Made by a program: the position numbers and the translations under genes. A stretch of 60,127 bases of DNA from Oxalobacteraceae bacterium UBA6018 (GTDB taxonomy: Bacteria; Pseudomonadota; Gammaproteobacteria; Burkholderiales; Burkholderiaceae_D): assembly GCA_002428015.1 (NCBI GenBank), contig DIZW01000136.1, forward strand, positions 1-60,127, read 5' to 3'. Below are positions 43,793 to 52,187 of the stretch, one piece after another (within the stretch, counting starts at the first letter, position 1; each line of letters opens with the position of its first letter). The notes under the pieces were generated by a model. That model saw only the letters and a program-made list of their open reading frames with translations, made no database searches and was not told the origin of the DNA.

Positions 43793-44160
43793 ACGGCCCG
43801 CACCGCCCCGCCGGCGTGCACCTGCTGGCCGATCTGCGCGGCATCAGCGCCCACAAGCTCACCTGCCCGGGCGGGATCGACCAGCTGCTGCGCGACGCTG
43901 CGGCGGCGGCCGGCGCGCGCGTCCTGCACAGCCACTTCCACAGCTTCGGCGCGGGCCAGGGCGTGACCGGGGTGGTGCTGCTGGCCGAATCCCATATCTC
44001 GATCCACACCTGGCCTGAAGCCGGCTTCGCGGCGCTGGACATCTTCATGTGCGGCGCGGCCGAACCTGCGCTGGCGCTGCGCGTGGTCGAGCTGGCGCTG
44101 CAACCGGCGTCCAGCGGCCTGCAAACGGTCGAACGCGGAATGGCGCCGCTGCGCGGCTAG
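43789..44160 (+). CDS. speH: AdoMet decarboxylase, prokaryotic class 1b type
   Basis: 123 residues, GTG start. LLAESHISIHTWPE contains the autocleavage site Glu67-Ser68, the Ser becoming the pyruvoyl group. His73 and Cys88 (in DIFMCG) keep the spacing of the Thermotoga Ser63/His68/Cys83 triad. The product decarboxylates AdoMet to provide the aminopropyl donor, which fits the spermidine-synthase-like protein encoded 3 kb away on the other strand. The stop TAG shares the CTAG palindrome with the stop of the convergent epimerase gene. speH and speD are both used for this type. Confidence 0.93.
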   Translation: MNGPHRPAGVHLLADLRGISAHKLTCPGGIDQLLRDAAAAAGARVLHSHFHSFGAGQGVTGVVLLAESHISIHTWPEAGFAALDIFMCGAAEPALALRVVELALQPASSGLQTVERGMAPLRG

Positions 44161-45041
44161 TCAGTCAGGGACGTAGCGCTGACGACGAAGCGGAAGTTGC
44201 GGCGCAGGCGTTGGCCCGGCGCCAGCATGGTCAAGCCGTGCCGTTCCGGCCCGCCGGCGCCGTTGTGCGCGTTGATGCGATGGTCGACCGGCTCGAAGCA
44301 GAAGAAATCGGCCCCGGCGGGCGTGTAGACGATGTAGTAGCGCGCGTCGGACTCGATCGCCAGTTGCAGGCGATTCTCCGGCCAGGCGATGCGCGCGCGG
44401 CCGTCCCAGCCCTCGAACACATGATCGATCACATCGTCCGGCAAGGTGTTCGCATGGGCGAACGACCACGCATGGGGGATGGCGCCGGCATGCAGCGGCA
44501 GCTTGTCCGGACCGGGAATCCAGACGCAGCGCGCCGCCGCCTGCAAGGTCACGCCGGCCGTGCGCGGCAAATACGGATGCAGGCCCAGGCCGAAGGGCAG
44601 CGCGCGCTCGCCCGCGTTGGTCACGTCGAGCGTCACGCACAGGGAGTCGTCCTGCAACTGATAGGCGATGCGCGCGTCGAACGAGAACGGGGTGGCGCGG
44701 TGCGCCAGCGTCAGCACCGCTTCGGAGTCGCTGTGCTGCACCACCGCCCACGGCAGTTGCCAGCCTTCGCCGTGAATCGGATAGACGTCGCCCTCGCGGT
44801 TGGGGGCGATGGCGTGCTGGACGCCGTCGCAGGAAAAGCCGCCGGCCAGGCGGTTCGACCACGGCACCAGCACGAAGCACGCGAGCTGGTTGGGGCGCGG
44901 CGCCACGCCGTCCGCCGTGAACGGGCGCAGCACCGGAACGGCGGCGCCGTCCGCGATCCAGTCCAGCCGCGCCAGGCCGGCGCCCGACCGCGGCAGGATT
45001 TCCGCCCGCAGGCAGGCGCTGCGCAGCGCGAGCGGCGGCAT
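44157..45041 (-). CDS. Aldose 1-epimerase family protein
   Basis: 294 residues. The GalM-like beta-sandwich shows LVPWSNRLAGG, YPIHGEGWQLPW with the catalytic His, FGLGLHPYLPRT with a second His, and FCFEPVDHRINAH with the probable base Glu. It interconverts alpha and beta anomers of sugars. Its ATG overlaps the TAA of udh by one base (TAATG), so it is the third gene of the garD-udh operon; here the substrate may be galacturonate or glucuronate. Confidence 0.87.
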   Translation of the reverse strand: MPPLALRSACLRAEILPRSGAGLARLDWIADGAAVPVLRPFTADGVAPRPNQLACFVLVPWSNRLAGGFSCDGVQHAIAPNREGDVYPIHGEGWQLPWAVVQHSDSEAVLTLAHRATPFSFDARIAYQLQDDSLCVTLDVTNAGERALPFGLGLHPYLPRTAGVTLQAAARCVWIPGPDKLPLHAGAIPHAWSFAHANTLPDDVIDHVFEGWDGRARIAWPENRLQLAIESDARYYIVYTPAGADFFCFEPVDHRINAHNGAGGPERHGLTMLAPGQRLRRNFRFVVSATSLTD

Positions 45042-45847
45042 TACTTGTACTGCGGTCCGGTCAGCAGGAAGCCGCCACCCTGGTAGGTGATGGTGATGTC
45101 ATCGGCCGGCGCGTAGCTGCCGCTGTCCGGGAACTTGTGCGCGAACTTGGCCGAGCTGTCCTTGGCCACGTAGCCCAGGTGGCGCGAATGGCGGTCGTCG
45201 TACCATTTGGCCGAATTGTTCGACACGCCGAAGGTGATGGTGTGGCCAACCCGCGGCGCCACCAGCGAGCAGCGCAGCAGCTCGACCAGGTCGTCCAGGC
45301 TCAGGTAGGTGATCATCATGCGCGGATTGGCCGGCTCCGGGAAGCACGAGCCGATGCGGATGCAGACCGTCTCGATGCCGAACCGGTCCCAGTAATAGCG
45401 CGACAGCGACTCGCCGAACACCTTCGAGACACCGTAGTAGCCGTCCGGACGCAGCGGCATGCTGGCGTCGACCAGGTCGGTGGTCTTGTACAGGCCCATG
45501 GTGTGGTTGGAGCTGGCGAAGATCACGCGCTTGACGCCCTGCTTGTGGACCGCCTCGTACAGGTTGGCCACGCCGAGGATGTTGGCCTGCATGATCGGGG
45601 CGAACGGCTGCTCGGTCGAGACGCCGCCGAAGTGAAGGATCGCGTCCACGCCTTCGCACAGCGCCATGACGGCGTCGCGGTCGGCCAGGTCGCACAGCAC
45701 GACTTCTTCGCCTTCGCCGGCCGGACCAACGTCGGCCAGGTCGGACAGGCGCACTATGTCGGCGAAGGCCTTGATCGGTTCACGGAGTTGACGTCCCAGG
45801 CCGCCGGCGGCGCCGGTCAGCAGAATGCGTTTAAATGGTTTGCTCAT
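45041..45847 (-). CDS. udh: Uronate dehydrogenase
   Basis: 268 residues of the extended SDR type. RILLTGAAGGLGRQLREPIK (NAD site), ILHFGGVSTEQPF, FASSNHTMGLY with the catalytic Ser and YYGVSKVFGESL with Tyr and Lys closely follow Agrobacterium/Pseudomonas Udh. It oxidises D-galacturonate or D-glucuronate to the aldarolactone with NAD+. It sits directly after garD, whose product takes the galactarate formed, and before an aldose epimerase gene. Confidence 0.9.
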   Translation of the reverse strand: MSKPFKRILLTGAAGGLGRQLREPIKAFADIVRLSDLADVGPAGEGEEVVLCDLADRDAVMALCEGVDAILHFGGVSTEQPFAPIMQANILGVANLYEAVHKQGVKRVIFASSNHTMGLYKTTDLVDASMPLRPDGYYGVSKVFGESLSRYYWDRFGIETVCIRIGSCFPEPANPRMMITYLSLDDLVELLRCSLVAPRVGHTITFGVSNNSAKWYDDRHSRHLGYVAKDSSAKFAHKFPDSGSYAPADDITITYQGGGFLLTGPQYK

Positions 45848-45848
45848 G

Positions 45849-47399
45849 TCAGGTAACGGGTGCAGGATTAAAAAGAGTCAGTGCGTTATGCAGCTTCCAG
45901 TGCTCGGCCCAGGTCTTGCGGCCGCTGGCGACGGCGAGCAGCAGCTGGAACAGCTCCCAGCCCACGTCTTCGATGCTCGCCTCGCCACTGGCGATGCGGC
46001 CCGCGTTCACGTCCATCAGGTCGTGCCAGCGGCGCGCCAGGTCGTTACGGGTCGCGACCTTGATCACCGGGACCTCGGCCAGGCCGTAAGGCGTGCCGCG
46101 GCCGGTGGTGAACACGTGCAGGTTCATCCCGGCGGCCAGCTGCAGTGTACCGCAAATGAAGTCGCTGGCCGGTGTGGCGGCGTAGATCAGGCCCTTCTGC
46201 TTGAGCTTTTCGCCCGGCGAGAGCACACCGGTGATCGCCGCCGTGCCGGACTTGACGATCGAGCCCATGGCTTTTTCAACGATGTTCGACAGCCCGCCCT
46301 TCTTGTTGCCAGGCGTGGTATTGGCGCTGCGGTCGACGCCGCCGCGCTTGAGGTAGGCGTCGTACCATGCCATCTCGCGGATCATCGCGTCGGCCACTTC
46401 GGCGTTGGCGGCGCGCGCGGTCAGCTGGTCGATCCCGTCGCGCACCTCGGTCACTTCCGAGAACATCACGGTGGCGCCGGCGCGCACCAGCAGGTCCGTG
46501 GCGAAGCCGACGGCCGGGTTGGCGGTCACGCCGGAGAAGGCATCGCTGCCGCCGCACTGCACGCCCACCACCAGCTCCGAGGCCGGGCAGGTCTCGCGCC
46601 TGCGCGCATCGAGCTTGGCCAGGTGGACCTCGGCGGTGCGCATGATCGAGTCGATCATCGAGTTAAAGCCCACGTGGGCCTCGTCCTGCAGGCACACGGT
46701 CGACGGATCGCCGCCGCTGGCGATCGGGATCGACCCTTTGGGGAACAGGCGCGCCGGCTGCAGCTTCTCGCAGCCGAGCGAGACGACCATGGCCTGGCCG
46801 CCGAAATTGGGATTGCGGCTGATGTTGTGCAAGGTGCGGATCGGGATCTCGGCACCGGGCGCCTCGATCGCGACGCCGCAACCGTAGGTGTGCTCCAGGC
46901 CGACCACGTCGTCCACGTTCGGGTATTTCTTGAGCAGCTCGTCCTTGATGCGCTTGACCGCATGCTCGACCACGCCGGAGACGCACTGCACGGTGGTGGT
47001 GATGGCCAGGATGTTGCGGGTGCCGACCGAACCGTCGGCATTGCGGTAGCCTTCGAAAGTGTAGCCTTCGAGCGGCTCCATGACCGGCGCCTTGCGGGTG
47101 GCGATGGGCAGGCCGTCGAGTTCGCGCGCGCCCGGCATGCGCAGGGTCGCCTCGGACACCCAGCTGCCGCGCGACAGCGCGCGCGCGGCGAAACCGATGG
47201 TGACGTTATAGCGCAGCACCGGGTCGCCCTCGGCCAGATCGGCCAGGGCCACCTTGTGCCCTTGCGGCACGGCGTCCACCAGGGTCAGGCCATCGGGAAA
47301 TACCGTACCGGCAGCCAACCCGCCATCATTGACCACGATGGCGACGTTATCGTTGGAATGCATCCGAATGTACAGCGGGGTTTTGGTGGTGTCTGTCAT
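45849..47399 (-). CDS. garD: Galactarate dehydratase
   Basis: 516 residues from ATG at 47399 (MTDTTKTPLYIRMHSNDNVA); the upstream extension is not conserved. An N-terminal SAF domain (MHSNDNVAIVVNDGG) and a UxaA-type dehydratase domain (GYRNADGSVGTRNILAITTT, GLEHTYGCGVAIEAPGAEIP, VSLGCEKLQP, GVQCGGSDAFSGVTANPAVG) are visible. It dehydrates galactarate to 5-dehydro-4-deoxyglucarate. The next enzyme of the pathway (KdgD or GarL) is not in the window. The gene is 1 nt from udh. Confidence 0.93.
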   Translation of the reverse strand: MTDTTKTPLYIRMHSNDNVAIVVNDGGLAAGTVFPDGLTLVDAVPQGHKVALADLAEGDPVLRYNVTIGFAARALSRGSWVSEATLRMPGARELDGLPIATRKAPVMEPLEGYTFEGYRNADGSVGTRNILAITTTVQCVSGVVEHAVKRIKDELLKKYPNVDDVVGLEHTYGCGVAIEAPGAEIPIRTLHNISRNPNFGGQAMVVSLGCEKLQPARLFPKGSIPIASGGDPSTVCLQDEAHVGFNSMIDSIMRTAEVHLAKLDARRRETCPASELVVGVQCGGSDAFSGVTANPAVGFATDLLVRAGATVMFSEVTEVRDGIDQLTARAANAEVADAMIREMAWYDAYLKRGGVDRSANTTPGNKKGGLSNIVEKAMGSIVKSGTAAITGVLSPGEKLKQKGLIYAATPASDFICGTLQLAAGMNLHVFTTGRGTPYGLAEVPVIKVATRNDLARRWHDLMDVNAGRIASGEASIEDVGWELFQLLLAVASGRKTWAEHWKLHNALTLFNPAPVT

Positions 47400-47511
47400 G
47401 CCAGGGCCTTGAAGATGCGATCGTCGCCTGCCAGAAGGGTGACAGCCGGTCTGAACGCGCACACCTAGTATGCCACTTTTACCGAGAATTGGCTAGTCCA
47501 GCGTTGCAATC

Positions 47512-47522
47512 TGGTCCGACCA
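47512..47522. promoter_or_regulatory. GntR-type operator, site 1
   Basis: TGGTCCGACCA, a perfect palindrome around one base, of the TGGTNNNACCA form used by FadR-subfamily GntR regulators of sugar acids. About 115 nt upstream of garD. Confidence 0.6.
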
Positions 47523-47529
47523 CTTTCAT

Positions 47530-47542
47530 TTGGTCATACCAA
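47530..47542. promoter_or_regulatory. GntR-type operator, site 2
   Basis: TTGGTCATACCAA, close to the TTGGTATACCAA-like sites of UxuR/ExuR-class regulators. Its centre is 19 bp from the centre of site 1, about two helical turns, which allows cooperative binding. Confidence 0.65.
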
Positions 47543-47834
47543 TGATTGATTATGATATCGCTTCGATAACGGTCGCACCGGCGCGGTGCGCAAACGCACG
47601 CGAGAGCGCTCGCGCAAGCGCTCCCGCTCATCCACGCCGCAGGAAGCAAATGATGGCACAAATACCACGCGTATGGGGCGGACCGGCCCCGTTTCGCCCC
47701 GAGACGAGGCGAGCGCGCACTAAACCCTTGGCGGGCTGGAAAGCGGTGCCGGTCCGGCTCAGACGCCCGTTCGCCCGGCTGGGCGGCGGCGCGCCGGCGC
47801 CTCCAAAACGCCCGTCCCGTCCCGGCGACGCGGC

Positions 47835-47840
47835 TATAAT
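47835..47840 (+). promoter_or_regulatory. -10 box upstream of the CoA transferase gene
   Basis: A consensus TATAAT, 31 nt before the ATG at 47872. No -35 match at 17 bp. Confidence 0.5.
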
Positions 47841-47871
47841 CGCTGCTGGATTTACAACAGGGCGCCCGACC

Positions 47872-49116
47872 ATGACCGTATCCTCCGCCACCCTGCCCAC
47901 GGCACTGGGCCACATCCGCGTGCTGGATTTGTCGCGCGTGCTGGCCGGACCATGGTGCTCGCAGAACCTGGCCGACCTCGGCGCCGACGTCATCAAGATC
48001 GAACGCCCGGGCGTGGGCGACGACACGCGCGCCTGGGGCCCGCCCTACGCCAAGGACACGGCTGGGCACGACACCAGCGAAGCGGCCTACTACCTGGCCG
48101 CCAACCGCGGCAAGCGCTCCGTCACGGTCGACATCGCCAGCGCCGAAGGCCAGGCCTTGTTGCGCGACCTGGCGGCCAGCGCCGACGTGGTGCTGGAAAA
48201 CTACAAGGTCGGTCAACTCGCGCGCTACGGGCTGGACTACGCATCGCTGAAGGCCGTCAAGCCCGACCTGGTCTACTGCTCGGTGACCGGTTTCGGCCAG
48301 GACGGCCCCTACGCTCACCGCGCCGGCTACGATTTCCTCATCCAGGGCATGGGCGGCCTGATGTCCGTCACCGGCGAGCGCGACGACCTGCCCGGCGGCG
48401 GCCCGCAGAAGGCCGGCGTGGCCCTCACCGACCTGATGACCGGCATGTACGCCACCATTGCCATCCTGGCCGCCCTCACCCACCGCGACCGCAGCGGCGA
48501 AGGCCAGTACATCGACATGGCCCTGCTCGACACGCAAGTGGCCATGCTGGCCAACGTCGGCAGCAACTACCTCAACAGCGGCAAACCGCCCAAGCGCTGG
48601 GGCAACGCCCACGCCAACATCGTCCCCTACCAGACCTTCGCCTGCACCGACGGGCATATCATCGTGGCGGCCGGCAACGACAGCCAATACCAGAAATTCG
48701 TCGAGGCCGGCGGCCGCCCCGAGCTCGGCAGCGATGCACGCTTCGCCACCAACCCCACGCGCGTGCAGCACCGCGACGTGCTTGTGCCCTTGCTGGCCGA
48801 CATGGTGCGCACCGGCAGCCGCGCCGACTGGATCGCGCGGCTCGAAGCGGTCGGCGTGCCCTGCGGGCCCATCAACGATATCGCCGACGTGTTCGACAAT
48901 CCCCAGGTAAAGGCGCGCGGACTGGCCATCGACATGCCGCATCCCAGCGCCGGCACGGTCAAGCTGGTACGCAGTCCGATGAAACTGTCCGCCACACCGG
49001 CGCAAGCCGCCCTGCCCCCGCCGCTGCTGGGGCAGCATACGGATGAGGTCCTGCGCGAGCTGCTGGGGCGCAGCGACGCCGAGATCGCGCAGTTGCGCGA
49101 ACGCGGCGTCATTTAG
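47872..49116 (+). CDS. CaiB/BaiF family (class III) CoA transferase
   Basis: 414 residues from ATG at 47872; the longer frame upstream lacks conserved residues. LGHIRVLDLSRVLAGPWCSQ, NLADLGADVIKIERPGVGDD and YYLAANRGKRSVTVDIASAE are the family's N-terminal motifs. GVALTDLMTGMYATIAILAA contains the catalytic Asp that forms the aspartyl-CoA thioester. It moves CoA between carboxylic acids; the substrate is unknown. It is followed without a gap by a convergent hypothetical gene. Confidence 0.92.
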   Translation: MTVSSATLPTALGHIRVLDLSRVLAGPWCSQNLADLGADVIKIERPGVGDDTRAWGPPYAKDTAGHDTSEAAYYLAANRGKRSVTVDIASAEGQALLRDLAASADVVLENYKVGQLARYGLDYASLKAVKPDLVYCSVTGFGQDGPYAHRAGYDFLIQGMGGLMSVTGERDDLPGGGPQKAGVALTDLMTGMYATIAILAALTHRDRSGEGQYIDMALLDTQVAMLANVGSNYLNSGKPPKRWGNAHANIVPYQTFACTDGHIIVAAGNDSQYQKFVEAGGRPELGSDARFATNPTRVQHRDVLVPLLADMVRTGSRADWIARLEAVGVPCGPINDIADVFDNPQVKARGLAIDMPHPSAGTVKLVRSPMKLSATPAQAALPPPLLGQHTDEVLRELLGRSDAEIAQLRERGVI

Positions 49117-49118
49117 CG

Positions 49119-49445
49119 TCAATGCAGCTGATGCTTGAGCTCAGAGAGCTCGTCGTGGACTTTCATCACCACCTCCCGCAGGCGCGGTGCGACGTGGGTG
49201 TCGGTGCGGCACACCCGCTTGGCCTCGTCGCCCAGCATTTCCAGGTCGTCCACGCATTGCCGGATACGCGACTGATCGCTCGACTGCATGACCTGCTTGG
49301 CCAGGCTGGATTGCCGGTCCAATTTCGCGATGCAGTCTTTCAGTTGCGGCGGCGTGCTCGCGTCGTTCTGGCAGCTCTGCGCGGCCTGGCCGATCGCCTG
49401 CTCGATGCTGCTGAAGCGCTGTTGAATCTCACTTGCTTGGATCAT
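49119..49445 (-). CDS. Hypothetical small helical protein
   Basis: 108 residues from ATG at 49445, with AGGAGAAAG upstream. Predicted almost all-helical (MIQASEIQQRFSSIEQAIGQ, CIAKLDRQSSLAKQVMQSSD, VVMKVHDELSELKHQLH), with three Cys residues and no signal or membrane segment. I do not recognise a family. Confidence 0.6.
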   Translation of the reverse strand: MIQASEIQQRFSSIEQAIGQAAQSCQNDASTPPQLKDCIAKLDRQSSLAKQVMQSSDQSRIRQCVDDLEMLGDEAKRVCRTDTHVAPRLREVVMKVHDELSELKHQLH

Positions 49446-49627
49446 GATCGCTTTCTCCTGTTCACGGTAAGGCACGACCGGTGCCCAGCCAGTTTGACCG
49501 GGCGGGCGCGCATTAGTTGCGTTTGGCGGCGCGACAAGGCTGTTTCGCGGACGCGGCGCGGCGCTTCATCGGCGCGCCCTTGCGCCTCGTGGCCGCTGGC
49601 ACAAGAATGCGTATTTTTGGAACGCTC

Positions 49628-50716
49628 ATGAATAACACCGCAGGTACCGCCACCAAGCCCGGCTTCCCGTTTCGCCGCTTCGCCCTCGACGCGCGCTTCG
49701 CGACCCTACTCAACGTCGGCGCGGCCGCCATCATCACGGTCGTTACCGGCAGGTTGGCCGACTTCCCGGTCAACCTCACCTATTCGCTGTGCATCGGCAG
49801 CATCGCGTTCGCCCTGATCGACAGCGTGCGGCTGGTCCTGTGCAGCCACAACCGGCGCCTGCGCTGGTTCTACTACGCCCCGCTGCTGCTCGGCTGCGGC
49901 GCCATCGCCCAGTATGCCGGCAGCGCCCTGGCGAGCGTGGCGCTCGGCTTTCCGGTGCCGTCGCCGTCCTCGCTGGTGTACGGCACGCCGGCCCGGATGA
50001 TGATGGTGACCCTCGCCGCCACCGCCTGCATCACGCTATTCTTCGTCAGCCGCGAACGCGCTCTCGCGGCCGAGGCGGCGGCGGCCGAGCAGAAAGCGCG
50101 CGCAGAATCGGTCGAACGCCAGGCGCTGCAAACCCAGCTCCAGCTGCTGCAAGCCCAGATCGAGCCGCATATGCTGTTCAATACCCTGGCCAATGTGCAA
50201 GGCATGATCGCCATCGACGCCGACGGCGCCCAGCGCATGCTCGACCAGTTGATCCAGTACCTGCGCGCCACGCTCACCTCGTCGCGCGCGCGCAGCACCA
50301 CGCTGGGCCAGGAATTCGCGCTGATGGACGCCTACCTCGGGCTGATGTCGGTGCGCATGGGCGCGCGCCTGGCGTACACGCTCGACCTGCCCGAGGCCCT
50401 GCGCGGCGCCGCCCTGCCGCCGATGCTGCTCCAGCCGCTGGTCGAAAACGCCATCATCCACGGCCTCGAACCGAAGATCGACGGCGGCCATGTCAGCGTC
50501 AGCGCGCGCCGCGCCGAGGGCCTGCTGGTGGTCGCCGTCAGCGACACCGGCCTGGGGCTGGACGGCGCGCCCGCCAAGCCAGGCACCCGGCTCGGCATCG
50601 CCAACACGCGCGAGCGCCTGAGCGCCCTGTTCGGCGCGGCGGCCAGCCTGACGCTCGAAGCCAACCACCCGGCCGGCGCGCGCGCCCTCCTCACCTTGCC
50701 GGTAACAGCACCATGA
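49628..50716 (+). CDS. LytS/YehU-type sensor histidine kinase
   Basis: 362 residues from ATG at 49628 (an ATG at 49607 is possible). Four membrane helices (about 25-42, 50-72, 80-102, 122-140), a short coiled coil, then the His_kinase domain: LLQAQIEPHMLFNTLANVQG with the phospho-acceptor His181, and an ATPase domain (QPLVENAIIHGLEPKIDGGH, VSDTGLGL and TRLGIANTRERL). The ligand is unknown. ATGA overlap couples it to the LytTR regulator gene. Confidence 0.9.
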   Translation: MNNTAGTATKPGFPFRRFALDARFATLLNVGAAAIITVVTGRLADFPVNLTYSLCIGSIAFALIDSVRLVLCSHNRRLRWFYYAPLLLGCGAIAQYAGSALASVALGFPVPSPSSLVYGTPARMMMVTLAATACITLFFVSRERALAAEAAAAEQKARAESVERQALQTQLQLLQAQIEPHMLFNTLANVQGMIAIDADGAQRMLDQLIQYLRATLTSSRARSTTLGQEFALMDAYLGLMSVRMGARLAYTLDLPEALRGAALPPMLLQPLVENAIIHGLEPKIDGGHVSVSARRAEGLLVVAVSDTGLGLDGAPAKPGTRLGIANTRERLSALFGAAASLTLEANHPAGARALLTLPVTAP

Positions 50717-51495
50717 CCATCCGCGCCCTGATCGCCGAAGACGAGCCGGTACTCGCCGCCACCCTGGCGCAGGCACTGAACCGCCTGTGGCCCGAACTGC
50801 AGCTCGTGGCCACCTGCGCCAACGGCGTCGACGCGCTCGCGCACGCGCTCGCCCTGCGGCCCGAGGTACTCTTCCTCGACATCAAAATGCCCGGCAAGAG
50901 CGGGCTCGAAGCGGCCGAGGAACTGGCCGACGCCTGGGACGGCGCGCAGCCGTTCCCGCAGATCGTGTTCGTCACCGCCTACGACGACTACGCGCTCGAC
51001 GCCTTCGAACACGCCGCCGCCGACTACGTGCTCAAGCCGGTCAACGACGCCCGCCTGTCCAAGACCATCGACAGACTGCGCCAGCGCCTCGCGACGCGGC
51101 CCGACGGCGGCGACCTGTCGCAGCTGCTGGACCAGATGCGCGCCCTGCTGCCGGCCGCGGCCCCAGTCGAGCGCCTGCAGGTCATCCGCGCCGCCGTCGG
51201 CAACCAGGTGCGCCTGATCCCCGTTGTCGACGTGGTGTTCTTCGAAGCGCTCGACAAATACATCAACGTCGTCACCGCCGACGGCGAGGCCCTGATCCGC
51301 ATCAGCCTCAAGGAACTGCTGCCCCAGCTCGACGCCACCCGCTTCTGGCAGGTCCACCGCGGCACCATCGTCAACGCCGGCTGCGTGCACAGCGCGGTGC
51401 GCGACGACATGGGCAGGCTCACGCTGCGCCTGCGCGGGCGGCCGGAGACACCGCGCGTCAGTCCGCTCTACGCGCACCTGTTCCGTCAGATGTAG
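50713..51495 (+). CDS. LytTR-family response regulator
   Basis: 260 residues from ATG at 50713. The receiver domain has the phospho-acceptor Asp56 in EVLFLDIKMPGKSGLEAAEE and a conserved Lys in DYVLKPVNDARL. The LytTR DNA-binding domain is at about 160-258: VIRAAVGNQVRLIPVVDVVF, FEALDKYINVVTADGEALIR and FWQVHRGTIVNAGCV. It is the partner of the LytS-type kinase; its targets are not in view. Confidence 0.92.
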   Translation: MTIRALIAEDEPVLAATLAQALNRLWPELQLVATCANGVDALAHALALRPEVLFLDIKMPGKSGLEAAEELADAWDGAQPFPQIVFVTAYDDYALDAFEHAAADYVLKPVNDARLSKTIDRLRQRLATRPDGGDLSQLLDQMRALLPAAAPVERLQVIRAAVGNQVRLIPVVDVVFFEALDKYINVVTADGEALIRISLKELLPQLDATRFWQVHRGTIVNAGCVHSAVRDDMGRLTLRLRGRPETPRVSPLYAHLFRQM

Positions 51496-51500
51496 CCCAA

Positions 51501-52187
51501 CTAAGCCGGCAGCTCGAAACGGTAGCCGACGCCGTACACCGACTGCAGGCAATCCACATCCGGCAAGCACAGCGACAGCTTACGGCGGATATTCTTGATA
51601 TGCGAGTCGACCGTGCGGTCGCTGATGTCGCGCTGATCCTCATGCGCGAAGTCGAGCAGCTGCTGACGCGAATACACGCGGTCGGGATGCTCGATCAACT
51701 CGGCCAGGATGCGGAATTCGACAGGCGTCAAGGCGAGCGGGACCGCCCCGTGAAACACGCGCATGCTGGCGCGCTCCACCGTGAACGCAGGCGCAGCGCT
51801 CGGTGCCAGCACCGCGGCGCGGCGCAGGTGGGCACGCACCCGGGCCACCACCTCGCGCGGGCTGAACGGCTTGCACACGTAATCGTCGGCGCCGGTGTCG
51901 AGTCCCAGCAAGCGGTCGATTTCGTCCACGCGCGCGGTCAGCATCACGATCGGCACCTGCGAAAACGCACGTACCGCCCGGCAAACCTCGATGCCATCCA
52001 ACTGCGGCAGCATCAGATCGAGCACGACCAGGTCCGGCTGCGCGCTACGCACTAGCGCCACCGCGCTCAAGCCATCGCACGCGCAGGTGACGCGCCAACC
52101 GGCCGCCGCGAAATAATCGGCCAGCAGCGCGGCGATCTTGGGATCGTCCTCGACGACGAGAATATGGGCTTGACGGGTCATGGTCAT
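51501..52187 (-). CDS. OmpR/PhoB-family response regulator, BaeR-like
   Basis: 228 residues. The receiver domain has the phospho-acceptor Asp57 in LVVLDLMLPQLDGIEVCRAV, and the winged-helix output domain ends TPVEFRILAELIEHPDRVYS, DRTVDSHIKNIRRKLSLCLP and SVYGVGYRFELPA. It resembles BaeR in ADDYVCKPFSPREVVARVRA. The ATG at 52187 overlaps the TGA of the kinase gene (ATGA). It is convergent with the LytTR gene, five bases apart. Confidence 0.9.
   Translation of the reverse strand: MTMTRQAHILVVEDDPKIAALLADYFAAAGWRVTCACDGLSAVALVRSAQPDLVVLDLMLPQLDGIEVCRAVRAFSQVPIVMLTARVDEIDRLLGLDTGADDYVCKPFSPREVVARVRAHLRRAAVLAPSAAPAFTVERASMRVFHGAVPLALTPVEFRILAELIEHPDRVYSRQQLLDFAHEDQRDISDRTVDSHIKNIRRKLSLCLPDVDCLQSVYGVGYRFELPA

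Larger units (their letters stand above)
47400..47871. other. Divergent intergenic region garD / CoA transferase
   Basis: 472 nt without a gene. Near the garD side are the two GntR-type palindromes; near the CoA transferase is a TATAAT box. The stretch between about 47580 and 47830 shows nothing further. Confidence 0.6.
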
